A DNA stretch of 64,000 bases from Gordonia sp. SL306. Its GTDB lineage: Bacteria; Actinomycetota; Actinomycetes; Mycobacteriales; Mycobacteriaceae. The notes under the pieces were generated by a model that was given only the letters and a program-made list of their open reading frames with translations, did no database searches and had not been told where the DNA came from. The position numbers were made by a program, and so were the translations under genes. Numbering within the stretch: the first letter of the stretch is position 1; each line of letters opens with the position of its first letter. Below, piece by piece: positions 27,831 through 36,250 of this stretch. The stretch lies in contig NZ_CP113063.1 of the NCBI RefSeq assembly GCF_026625785.1, forward strand, positions 2,108,001 to 2,172,000, written 5' to 3'.

Positions 27831-28724
27831 TCAGATCCACTCCCGCTCGGGGAGAACGTCTTTCATGAGTCTCGCCAACGCCGGGTTGGGGTTGTCGGCC
27901 CGCCAGGCGACATTCATCTGCACCGGGCGATCGCGGATCGCCGTCACCTCTTTGAAGACGACGCCGTCCGGGTGCATCGTCATCGCCGATTCCGGGACCA
28001 GTGAGATCCCGAGGCCGGAATGCACCAGGACCAGCATCGTGTGCACCTGGGTCACGTACTGGACATAGCGAGGCGAGGCCCCGACGGCGGTGAAGGTGCT
28101 GATGAGCAGCTCGTTGAAATAGCGCGCATCCGTCGGTGAGTACATGATCACCGCCTGGCCGTCGAAGTCCTCGATCGCCAGGTGCTCGACCGCGGCCAGT
28201 TCATGGTCGGCCGGCAGTGCGGCCACGAGGCGTTCATGGTGCAGCGGCCGGGTGTTGATACCGGGTCGCGAGATGGGCGGTCGGACGATCCCGAGATCGA
28301 GGTCGCCGCCCGCGAGCGCCTCGACCTGGGCCGCGGTGACCATCTCGCGGAGCACCAACCGGACATCGGGCAACTTCTCGCGCGCGTTCTGCATCAAGCG
28401 GGGCAGCACCGCGCGAGCCGAGGCACCGGTGAACCCGATGTTGACGGTGCCCAGGTCGCCTGCCGGAACCCGGCGGACCGTCAGAGCGGCCCCTTCGGCC
28501 AGCGCGACGATCCGCCGTGCGTCGGGCAGGAACGCGGTCCCGGCCGCGGTGAGCGACACCGCCCGGCTGCTGCGCTCGATCAGCTGCACCCCGAGCTCGT
28601 GCTCGAGCTGCTGGATCTGACGACTCAGCGGCGGCTGCGTCATGTGGAGGCGCTCGGCGGCCCGGCCGAAGTGGAGTTCCTCGGCGACGGCGATGAAGCA
28701 CGAGAGGCGCGACAAGGAGAACAT
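27831..28724 (-). CDS. LysR family transcriptional regulator
   Basis: Regulator of 297 residues. N-terminal HTH (AVAEELHFGRAAERLHMTQPPLSRQIQQLE) and a periplasmic-binding-like effector domain. It is on the same strand as, and 190 bp beyond, the aldarate operon, after a terminator hairpin, and probably controls the island. Effector unknown; an aldarate is a reasonable guess. Confidence 0.9.
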   Translation of the reverse strand: MFSLSRLSCFIAVAEELHFGRAAERLHMTQPPLSRQIQQLEHELGVQLIERSSRAVSLTAAGTAFLPDARRIVALAEGAALTVRRVPAGDLGTVNIGFTGASARAVLPRLMQNAREKLPDVRLVLREMVTAAQVEALAGGDLDLGIVRPPISRPGINTRPLHHERLVAALPADHELAAVEHLAIEDFDGQAVIMYSPTDARYFNELLISTFTAVGASPRYVQYVTQVHTMLVLVHSGLGISLVPESAMTMHPDGVVFKEVTAIRDRPVQMNVAWRADNPNPALARLMKDVLPEREWI

Positions 28725-28842
28725 CGATCCACTTTAGGCATCATCAGGCGCCGATGTGCGGCCTTCGGTGGATCGCGTGCACCCGACCTCCACCGCCGGT
28801 CGGCCCGCCCCGCACCCGTGACCGCCGAAGAACCACGCAAAA

Positions 28843-28880
28843 CTCCCACACCCACGCTATGCATTGCGTGTGTGTGGGAG
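28843..28880 (-). terminator. hairpin after aldarate operon
   Basis: Fifteen-base arms with one mismatch (CTCCCACACCCACGC / GCGTGTGTGTGGGAG) and an 8-base loop, 36 bp after the enolase stop on the leftward strand. It probably separates the operon from the LysR gene. Confidence 0.65.
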
Positions 28881-28915
28881 ATCTGCGTGTGTTGCGGGGC
28901 CCGGCCCGCCTCAGC

Positions 28916-30181
28916 TCACCAGCGAGGGCAGGTGTTCTCGAAACTCGGATCGATCGACTGCATGTAGCCGGTGTCGTCGCGGTCGCGGATGCCGCAGTCG
29001 AGGTACTGCTGATGAAGACGCTCGAGCGCTGCCTCGTCGATCTCGACGCCGAGCCCTGGCCCGGTGGGCACCGGGACCGCCCCGTCCACAAAGCTCAGTG
29101 CGCCGGGCTCGACGACGTCCTCGGTCTTCCACGGCCAGTGCGTGTCGCATGCGTAGGTCAGGTTGGGTGTCGCAGCAGCGAGGTGCACCATGGCGGCCAG
29201 ACTGATCCCCAGGTGCGAGTTCGAATGCATCGACAACCCCATCCCGAAGGTGTCGCAGATACCCGCGAGCTGCCGGGACCGCTGCAATCCACCCCAGTAG
29301 TGGTGATCGGACAGCACCACCGACACCGAGTTCTTCAGCACGGCCGGCTTGAGGTGATCGAAGGCCACCACGCACATGTTGGTGGCCAGCGGCATCTTGG
29401 CCTCCGCGGCCACCTCGGCCATACCGTCGAGCCCGGGTGTCGGGTCCTCGAGGTATTCGACGATGCCGTCGAGCTCCGCGGCCACGCGCACCGACGTGTC
29501 CACCGTCCAGGCGGCGTTCGGGTCGAGCCGCAGCGGAATGCCCGGGAACTCGGCGTGCAGGGCCTTGATGGCGGCGATCTCCTCGTCGGGCGCGAACACG
29601 CCTCCCTTGAGTTTGATCGCGGTGAAGCCGTACTCGTCGATCATCCGGTGTGCCTGGCGGATCAGGCCGGCGGGATCGATGGCCTCACCCCACGAGTCCT
29701 CCGCGGCACCGGGATGGCCGGCCCACTTGTAGAAGAGGTAGGCGCTGAACGGAACCCGGTCACGGACGGCGCCGCCGAGCAGGTCGCTGACCGGGCGGCG
29801 CAGCGCCTTGCCCTGCAGGTCGAGACAGGCCACCTCGAACGGCGAGAACACCCGATCGGTGGTGCTCGCCGTGGTGATCATGCCCGCGACACCATCGCCA
29901 CCCGCCACGGACAGCTGGGAGACACGGTCATCGATGACCGCGCGAATCCGGTTGAGCGCGAATACATCGAGGCCGATGATGGAGTCGGCCGCCGCTTCCA
30001 TCCGGGTGATGTGAGCGGTGTCGGCATAGGTCTCCCCGAGCCCGCGCAGACCGTCGTCGGTCTCGATCTGGATGATCGCCCGCAACGCGTACGGCTGGTG
30101 CACGCCGACCGTGTTGAGCAACGGCGGGTCCACGAAGGCCACCGGCGTGACGGTGACCCGGGTGATGGTCGACGATGTCAT
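28916..30181 (-). CDS. glucarate dehydratase-like enolase-superfamily enzyme (second copy)
   Basis: Enzyme of 421 residues. KxK in FTAIKLKGGVFAPDEE, metal ligands in RLDPNAAWT and YLEDPTPG, TNMCVVAFDH, and SMHSNSHLGIS with the catalytic histidine. ATG at 30181 overlaps the stop of the dehydratase gene by one base (TGATG), so it is last in the operon. It resembles the enzyme at 18361 in motifs but is clearly a diverged paralogue, so the two may act on different aldarates such as glucarate and galactarate. Confidence 0.85.
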   Translation of the reverse strand: MTSSTITRVTVTPVAFVDPPLLNTVGVHQPYALRAIIQIETDDGLRGLGETYADTAHITRMEAAADSIIGLDVFALNRIRAVIDDRVSQLSVAGGDGVAGMITTASTTDRVFSPFEVACLDLQGKALRRPVSDLLGGAVRDRVPFSAYLFYKWAGHPGAAEDSWGEAIDPAGLIRQAHRMIDEYGFTAIKLKGGVFAPDEEIAAIKALHAEFPGIPLRLDPNAAWTVDTSVRVAAELDGIVEYLEDPTPGLDGMAEVAAEAKMPLATNMCVVAFDHLKPAVLKNSVSVVLSDHHYWGGLQRSRQLAGICDTFGMGLSMHSNSHLGISLAAMVHLAAATPNLTYACDTHWPWKTEDVVEPGALSFVDGAVPVPTGPGLGVEIDEAALERLHQQYLDCGIRDRDDTGYMQSIDPSFENTCPRW

Positions 30182-31116
30182 CAAGCCGTCGCGTTCGCCG
30201 CGAGCGAGCCGGCCAGCACCGCACGTCCGGCAGCGGTGATCCGTTCCAGCTCCACCTGATGCTCGGGGGTGAGCGGCACCAGCGGTGCCCGCACCGGCCC
30301 GGCATCGAGCCCTTCCATCGTGACGCCGTGCTTGACCAGTGACACCGCGTAGCCCGGCACCTTGTTCCGCAGGCGGACCAGCGGGTGGAAGAACTCGCGG
30401 AGCAGGGCCTCGGTCAGCTCGGTGTTGTCGTTCTCCAGTGAGTTGTAGAAGGCCAGCGCGAGCTCCGGGGCGAAGGCAAAGGTCGCCGACGAGTACAACG
30501 TGACGCCGATGGCCCGGTAGGCCTGCTGGGTGATCTCCGCGGTCGGGAGTCCATTGAAGAAGAGGAACTCCTTACCCGAGTCGGCCAAGGCATCCTTCAC
30601 CGCGATGACGATGCGGGCGACGTTGTCGAGATCGCCTGTCCCATCCTTGAATCCGATCACGGTCGGCAGCTTCGCGACCTCGACGGCCGATGTCTCGTCG
30701 AACACCGCATTGCCGCGGTTGTAGACGATCAAAGGAAGATCGGTGGTCTTCGCGATCGTGCGTGCGTATTCCACCAGACCTGCGGCGGGCATCGTCACCA
30801 GGTAGGGCGGAAGCAGCAGGATGCCATTGGCACCATGCGCTTTGGCGCTGGCGGCGAACTCGCGGGCCTGGACGAGAGAGCCACCCGCCCCGGCGAAGAC
30901 GGGCACCCGACCGGCGACGGTGTCGACGGCGCACTGGACGATCTTCCCGAACTCCTCGAGCCCGAGCGCGTGGAACTCGCCGGTACCGCAGGCGACAAAG
31001 ACCCCACCCGGCCCGGCCGCGACGCCGCGGTCGATGTGCTCGGCGAGTAGCCGGTAGTCGACCTCTCCGTTGCTGTCGAAGGGGGTGACGGGGAAGAACA
31101 AGACGCCGTTGAGCAT
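30181..31116 (-). CDS. kdgD: 5-dehydro-4-deoxyglucarate dehydratase
   Basis: DapA/NAL-superfamily lyase of 311 residues. It would convert 5-dehydro-4-deoxyglucarate to 2,5-dioxopentanoate, releasing water and CO2. Features: N-terminal NGVLFFPVTPFDSNGEVD, FVACGTGEFHALGLEE, LIVYNRGNA with the conserved tyrosine, and the Schiff-base lysine in VIGFKDGTGDLDN. ATG at 31116 with AAGGAG. It lies between the semialdehyde dehydrogenase and the second enolase. Confidence 0.92.
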   Translation of the reverse strand: MLNGVLFFPVTPFDSNGEVDYRLLAEHIDRGVAAGPGGVFVACGTGEFHALGLEEFGKIVQCAVDTVAGRVPVFAGAGGSLVQAREFAASAKAHGANGILLLPPYLVTMPAAGLVEYARTIAKTTDLPLIVYNRGNAVFDETSAVEVAKLPTVIGFKDGTGDLDNVARIVIAVKDALADSGKEFLFFNGLPTAEITQQAYRAIGVTLYSSATFAFAPELALAFYNSLENDNTELTEALLREFFHPLVRLRNKVPGYAVSLVKHGVTMEGLDAGPVRAPLVPLTPEHQVELERITAAGRAVLAGSLAANATA

Positions 31117-31154
31117 TGGGACTCCTTGAGGAAGGTACGGGCGGGAGCGGCTGG

Positions 31155-32774
31155 TCAGTCGCGGGTGAGTTCGCCGTCGATGCGGCGCCAGAGCTGTTCG
31201 GGGTTGCCGTCGGCGATCGACGACGGCAGAAGCGACGACGGGACGTCCTGGTAGGCGACGGGCCGCAGGAAGCGCTCGATGGCGAGCGATCCGACCGAGG
31301 TGGTGCGACTGTCGGACGTCGCCGGGTACGGCCCGCCGTGCACCATCGCATGCCCGACCTCGACGCCCGTCGGCCATCCGTTGAAGAGGATTCGGCCGGC
31401 CTTCAGCTCGAGCAGTTGCAAGAGGGCACCTGCGTCGTCGTGGTCGATGTCGTCGGCGTGCACGGTGGCGGTCAACTGCCCCTCGAGCTTTGCCGTGACA
31501 TCGCGGACCTGTTGCTCGTCACGGCATTTCACGACGAGGCTCGACGCGCCGAAGATCTCCTGCTGCAGGGTCTCCGAGGCGAGGAAGGTGTCGGCGTCGG
31601 TGCTGAAGAGCGCCGCGCGGCAGGCATTGGGTGCGGAGGTCTCCGTACCTCGCGCCACCTCCGTTGCGACGCCATCGAATTCGCCGACGCCCCGGGCGTA
31701 GGTGCTGGCGATGTTCGGGGTGAGCATCGGCGTCGGGGTGGACTCACCGACGGCCTCGGCCGCGGCATCGATGAACGCGTCGAGATCGGGACCGTCGACA
31801 GCGATCACCAGGCCCGGGTTGGTGCAGAACTGACCGGAACCCATGGTCAGCGATCCGACGAACGCGCGGCCGAGGTCGGCGCCCCGGTTGCGGAGCGCCC
31901 CGGGAAGCGGGTAGACGGGATTGATCGAGCTCATCTCGGCGTAGACCGGGATCGGTTCGGTCCGCGAGGCGGCAGCGCGCACGAGTGCCGTTCCGCCGGA
32001 ACGAGAACCGGTGAAGCCGACCGCCTTGACGTCGGGGTCGGTGACCAGTGCGATGCCGAGATCTCGGCCGGTGCCGTACAGCAGCGAGAAGGTGCCGGCG
32101 GGCATGCCGGTGGTGACGATCGCCTCGGTGATGGCGCGTCCCACGAGTTCCGACGTCCCGGGATGCGCGTCGTGGGCCTTGACGATCACCGGGCATCCGG
32201 CCGCGAGCGCGGATGCGGTATCGCCGCCGGCGACCGAGAATGCGAGGGGGAAGTTGCTGGCGCCGAACACCGCGACCGGCCCGAGCGCGATCTTGCGCTG
32301 GCGGATGTCGGCGCGGGGCATCGGTGTGCGGTCGGGCTGCGCGGGATCGATCCGCGCGCCGTGCCAGCTGCCCTCGCGAAGGACGCTAGCGAACATCCGG
32401 AGCTGTCCACTGGTGCGGCCGACTTCACCGGTGATGCGGGCGACGGGCAGCCCTGATTCTGCAGTTGCCCGCTCGACCAGCGCATCCTTGGCGGCATCGA
32501 GGTTGTCGGCGATGGTCGTCAGGAAGTTCGCACGATCAACCGAGGACGTGTTGCGATAGATCGCGAACGCCTCGACGGCGGCCGCGCTCGCCCGGGCGAC
32601 GTCGTCGGCGGTGCCATGCGCATAGGCCGGCTGGATCCGCTCGTCGGTGGCCGGGTTGATGGCGTGCACCGCGCTGCCGGTGCCGGTGACGTGCTCACCG
32701 GCGATGATCATCTGTCCGGTGAGGTTCTGCGCGGTCGGCGACTCGGTCCGCTCTGCAGTGGTCGTTGCATCCAT
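31155..32774 (-). CDS. aldehyde dehydrogenase, 2-oxoglutarate-semialdehyde type
   Basis: NAD(P)-dependent dehydrogenase of 539 residues. It would oxidise 2,5-dioxopentanoate to 2-oxoglutarate. Features: FGASNFPLAFSVAGGDTASALAAG, KAVGFTGSRSGG, AEMSSINPV (Glu region) and the catalytic cysteine in SGQFCTNPG. The ATG giving MDATTT was chosen because the frame upstream lacks conservation. First gene of the leftward operon with kdgD and the enolase, which fits the last step of the aldarate pathway. Confidence 0.88.
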   Translation of the reverse strand: MDATTTAERTESPTAQNLTGQMIIAGEHVTGTGSAVHAINPATDERIQPAYAHGTADDVARASAAAVEAFAIYRNTSSVDRANFLTTIADNLDAAKDALVERATAESGLPVARITGEVGRTSGQLRMFASVLREGSWHGARIDPAQPDRTPMPRADIRQRKIALGPVAVFGASNFPLAFSVAGGDTASALAAGCPVIVKAHDAHPGTSELVGRAITEAIVTTGMPAGTFSLLYGTGRDLGIALVTDPDVKAVGFTGSRSGGTALVRAAASRTEPIPVYAEMSSINPVYPLPGALRNRGADLGRAFVGSLTMGSGQFCTNPGLVIAVDGPDLDAFIDAAAEAVGESTPTPMLTPNIASTYARGVGEFDGVATEVARGTETSAPNACRAALFSTDADTFLASETLQQEIFGASSLVVKCRDEQQVRDVTAKLEGQLTATVHADDIDHDDAGALLQLLELKAGRILFNGWPTGVEVGHAMVHGGPYPATSDSRTTSVGSLAIERFLRPVAYQDVPSSLLPSSIADGNPEQLWRRIDGELTRD

Positions 32775-32874
32775 GCTCCGACCGTAAGACCGTGCATCTA
32801 TACATGTCCAAGTCAAATCTCCACACTATCGATGCGCATCAGGTATCAACCCAGCTAGGGCCCCCATGGGGCGG

Positions 32875-33675
32875 TTACATGCTGTGCAAGGTCGTCACCA
32901 TCACGAACACTGCGGGATAACAACCGCAGAAAGCCCAGGTGAATCGATTGAGACCCATCAGGAAGGCGCACATGACATGGAACGCGGCCCCGCTGATCAG
33001 AATGCCGAGAGCAACCGGCGGCGGGGCGAACAGAATCGCGAGAAATCCGAGTTCCCAGACAATCACGGTCCATCCGAGGAATCTGTCCAGTCCGGGATGG
33101 GCGCGCAGGATCCCGTTCATGAGCGGGAGTCCGTAGCATTCCGTCGACAGAATCCCGGACATCGCTCCCCCTCGCCGCCAAGTCGATGAGAATGCCTTCG
33201 CCGCACCTGCGGCGAGATAGGCGAGGACGATCTGGGCGCCGATGAAGACATCTCCCATCACACGCGCCGTCTCCCCGCCACCGGCGACCATCACGATGGC
33301 GAATGTCACCAGCGCGATGAACGTCAGTTGCTCGGCGCCGCTGCCACCGATCTGGCGGCGCATTCGGATGTACCCGGCAGTGACGAGACAGACCAGCGCG
33401 GCCGCGATTCCCGGTACGGTTCCGGTACCGACGGCAATCACCACGGTTGCGGCACCCAGTTGCAGGATGGCCGCCGTTCCCACGGCCCCCGCTCCGCCGA
33501 GAGTGGCACCGACGCGTTGATGCCACGCGACGGCGGCAGTGAGCAACTGGAGGTGGGACCTGGAGAAGATCCCATGCTGCCCGAATGCTTCTCTGAGGTA
33601 GACGATCTGGAATGACTCGATCACCAAACCGACAAAGATGAGCCTCGAGATGAGCAATTCAGGATGGGTGAACAC
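32875..33675 (-). CDS. HTTM-like multi-pass membrane protein (SdpB-like)
   Basis: About 266 residues with some six to seven hydrophobic segments, of the HTTM type related to the vitamin-K-dependent carboxylase membrane domain and to SdpB. The start is taken as GTG at 33675 because GGAGAT lies just upstream; the frame extends to 33759 but only over the preceding gene. No cytochrome, ABC or enzyme motif is visible. It overlaps the gene upstream by 17 bp, so the two are tightly coupled. Family assignment is by pattern, moderate confidence. Confidence 0.72.
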   Translation of the reverse strand: MFTHPELLISRLIFVGLVIESFQIVYLREAFGQHGIFSRSHLQLLTAAVAWHQRVGATLGGAGAVGTAAILQLGAATVVIAVGTGTVPGIAAALVCLVTAGYIRMRRQIGGSGAEQLTFIALVTFAIVMVAGGGETARVMGDVFIGAQIVLAYLAAGAAKAFSSTWRRGGAMSGILSTECYGLPLMNGILRAHPGLDRFLGWTVIVWELGFLAILFAPPPVALGILISGAAFHVMCAFLMGLNRFTWAFCGCYPAVFVMVTTLHSM

Positions 33676-34225
33676 GATCAGATCTCCGCAGTCGTGGCTC
33701 GGCGTCGGCGTCGTGCTCTTCGCCCAGGAACGACACAGCGCTGTGCCTGTTCGCGCCATCCCACGATGTGGTGACCAGCGCGAACTGGACCCGGACCGTT
33801 TCGGGGTTCTCGATTTGTTGAACCACCGCGCTCAGCAGCACAACATACGACGCACTTATCAGGGTCGTTCTCGAGGCCGTCTCCTCGTCCCCGGACGGCA
33901 GGTTGTTTGCGAGGTCGCTGACGGCTTTGTTCAGGACGAGTTCCGGGTTCCACAACCATCGGCGATGGGGTGGCGCGAAACCGAAATGGAGTTCCTGCCA
34001 CGGCAGCCAACCTCCGTGCGCGCCATCGACGTATTCGTGCCAGATCAGACGCGAGTCAGATCGGGCAGGGTTGGGCGCGAAGAATGTCCACCCTGGCAGG
34101 AGTCCGATCGGGATACGATGCCGAATCCCGCGGGTCCACCTGCCTGAATCGATCTGATGTATCGCACTCACGACCCACCACGCGCCGAGAACGACCGCGC
34201 ACACCGTGACGACGAAGTAGCTCAT
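33659..34225 (-). CDS. DUF5819/SdpA-like protein with one membrane segment
   Basis: Protein of 188 residues. An N-terminal membrane segment (YFVVTVCAVVLGAWWVVSAI) is followed by the motif LPGWTFFAPNPARSDSRLIW, close to the W-x-FFAPNP motif of DUF5819/SdpA-type proteins, which occur next to HTTM proteins. Its soluble part probably lies outside the membrane. It starts 3 bp after the small upstream gene and overlaps the HTTM gene. Probable role: partner of the HTTM protein in maturing or exporting a substrate. Confidence 0.72.
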   Translation of the reverse strand: MSYFVVTVCAVVLGAWWVVSAIHQIDSGRWTRGIRHRIPIGLLPGWTFFAPNPARSDSRLIWHEYVDGAHGGWLPWQELHFGFAPPHRRWLWNPELVLNKAVSDLANNLPSGDEETASRTTLISASYVVLLSAVVQQIENPETVRVQFALVTTSWDGANRHSAVSFLGEEHDADAEPRLRRSDRVHPS

Positions 34226-34228
34226 GGC

Positions 34229-34528
34229 CTAGTGGCGGCCGGTGACCACTTGCGCCCGGGCCTCCACCAAATCGGCAAGTGTCGTCCGGGCGCTGAGCTG
34301 CCCGGCGAGTTCCTTTATCTGCGTGATGATCTCACGATCCCGTTCGGTCAGCTCGATGAACGGATGGTGTGCGTCGGCGACTGCCTCCGCCATCATCTCG
34401 TGTGGGTTGCTCGACGACTCTGTCGGTCCGCCCAGGGTATGACCGGCTTTTTGCAGAGCAGTGATCGACAGGTCGATCGCGGCAAGTTCGATGGCGGAGA
34501 GTTCAGAAGTTTGCTTCTTGGTGGACAT
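34229..34528 (-). CDS. small 99-residue soluble protein, possible substrate of the cassette
   Basis: Soluble, helix-rich, cysteine-free 99-residue protein not recognised from any family. Sequence traits: Ser/Thr/Ala rich start (MSTKKQTSELSAIELAAIDL), a Gly/Pro/Ser break (GGPTESSSNPHE), then a charged helical half (ELTERDREIITQIKELAGQL). ATG at 34528 follows AGAAAGG. First gene of the three-gene cassette. It could be a precursor peptide, a regulator or a chaperone; the sequence alone does not decide. Confidence 0.7.
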   Translation of the reverse strand: MSTKKQTSELSAIELAAIDLSITALQKAGHTLGGPTESSSNPHEMMAEAVADAHHPFIELTERDREIITQIKELAGQLSARTTLADLVEARAQVVTGRH

Positions 34529-34668
34529 GGTGGAGCCTTTCTGGAGACCCGGCGGGCGCCGGTGCCATTCCAGCGTCCGCCCGGACCCAGCTGTGCACAT
34601 GCGTAGTCGACTACGTGAATTCGGCAGACCCATGCTCGGGGGCCGCCCCGCCAGAGGCGACGAGGTCG

Positions 34669-35661
34669 TCAGCGGCGCCCGATCTCGAACACCACCCGCC
34701 CGACGGTGGTCCCGTCACCGAGCCGAGCCACGCCGTCCGCGACGCCCTCGAAACCCAGTCGCTCGCTGATCAGCGGTCTGATGGCCCCGGCATCGGCGAG
34801 CCGCATGAGTTCTGCATGACACTCCCTCACCAACGGCAGATTCTTGTGCTTGTACAGACCCCAGTGCACACCGACGATCGAATAGTTCTTCAACAGGGCA
34901 TGATTCAGCGAGGCCTGGGAGATGCGGCCACCGGCAAATCCGACAACCAGCAGGGTTCCTTCGAAAGCTATGCATTTGGTCGAGCGGTCGTAGGTGTCGC
35001 CGCCGACCGGGTCATAGATGATGTCGGCGCCACGGCCATCGGTTGCTTCCTTGACCACGGCGACGAAATCCTCAGCGTGGCGGTCGATCACGATGTCGGC
35101 ACCGAGTTCCCGGCAGTACTTGGCCTTCTGCGGTCCGCCGACCACGCCGATCACGGTCGCCCCGGCCGCCTTCGCCAACTCGACCGCAGTACTCCCCACC
35201 CCGCCCGTCGCGGCATGTACGAGGACCACGTCACCGGCGCGCACGTCGGCACGCCGGTGCAGCGCGAACCAACTCGTCTGATAGCCGATCGTCAGTGACG
35301 ACGCCTCGGCGTCGTCGAGTGACGCGGGTGCGGGAAAGGCTGCGAAGTCGTCCATGAGCGCGAATTCGGCGAAGGCGCCGTCGGGCATCGCCGAGTTGCC
35401 GACTACACGATCCCCGACCGCATGAGTGGTGACATCGGACGCAACCTCGACGACCTCCCCACACAGTTCGACACCTGGTGTGAACGGCAGGTCCGGCTTC
35501 ACCTGGTAGATCCCGCGACACATCAGGACGTCGGGGAAGTTGGCCGGCGCGGCCAGCACCTTCACCAGGATCTGGCCCGTCCCTGGCGAAGGGATGGCCA
35601 CGTCGTCGAGGTCGAGGGCGTCTCGCGGCTCTCCGAGTTCTGTCACACGCCAGGCTTTCAT
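34669..35661 (-). CDS. zinc-type alcohol dehydrogenase-like NADPH:quinone oxidoreductase
   Basis: MDR-superfamily reductase of 330 residues. GroES-like N-terminus (PFTPGVELCGEVVEV) and NADPH fold (VLVHAATGGVGSTAVELAKAAGATVIGV). No structural or catalytic zinc cysteines are visible, so it is of the quinone reductase type. ATG at 35661 follows GGGAGGTCAGGA. A short palindrome lies 37 bp upstream of the start. Confidence 0.88.
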   Translation of the reverse strand: MKAWRVTELGEPRDALDLDDVAIPSPGTGQILVKVLAAPANFPDVLMCRGIYQVKPDLPFTPGVELCGEVVEVASDVTTHAVGDRVVGNSAMPDGAFAEFALMDDFAAFPAPASLDDAEASSLTIGYQTSWFALHRRADVRAGDVVLVHAATGGVGSTAVELAKAAGATVIGVVGGPQKAKYCRELGADIVIDRHAEDFVAVVKEATDGRGADIIYDPVGGDTYDRSTKCIAFEGTLLVVGFAGGRISQASLNHALLKNYSIVGVHWGLYKHKNLPLVRECHAELMRLADAGAIRPLISERLGFEGVADGVARLGDGTTVGRVVFEIGRR

Positions 35662-36250
35662 GCTGTCCTGACCTCCCGTTTTCTCAAAAGTTGATGCATT
35701 GCGTCGCAATCTATGCCTATAGTTACCACAGACCAGCGTGAATGACGTCACGAGTTCGCATTGACTGAGGCACGCGTCATATTAGGACGATCATGCGCAT
35801 GTGGGAGGGCTATGTCGTGAGCCACGGTGTCCGATGATCTCAATGCCATCGAGCAGCTCGCAGCGCAGCCGGCCGAGGAGCGTTACCACTCGTCGCCCGG
35901 TGGGATGCGATCCGGTGCCCGGCCCCCTCGAAGAGCGGACGTTCCTCGGCTCCCTCGGGATGTCGACGCCGGGCACACCATTATGTCGGGCTTCAATCCG
36001 GCTCCGGTCGAGTCACTCTGATTGACCTGTCCTGATCTGACCTGACCTCGCCGACGACGACCTATTCCACGCCGACAGCAACACAAAATTCGTCGACAGA
36101 ATCCGAGAGACGTTGCAGTCGATGGATTTTCGGTTGCCGTCGACGACGGTTCTCACGTCCAGTCGCTCCACAGAACCGTTGTGACTCGAATCTTATTAAT
36201 GATAATGTTTGTTCTGGATCACATCATCCGGTGACATCGAGGAGAATCCG
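35662..36250. other. long intergenic region with weak 64-codon ORF
   Basis: A 589-bp gap between divergent genes. A 64-codon GTG-start frame (35827-36021, starting MSDDLNAIEQLAAQP) has no good ribosome site and looks like a gene relic or chance. A direct-repeat-like CTGACCT tract is near 36035. The last 60 bp before the MFS gene are AT-rich, as expected for a promoter. Confidence 0.4.
35698..35710. promoter_or_regulatory. small perfect palindrome before quinone reductase gene
   Basis: ATTGCG-T-CGCAAT, 37 bp upstream of the leftward start. Possible operator; the regulator is not adjacent. Confidence 0.35.

Noticed and set aside
28754..30259. 501-codon rightward open frame over the second enolase gene
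   Set aside because: Antisense shadow; the leftward enzyme has all catalytic motifs.
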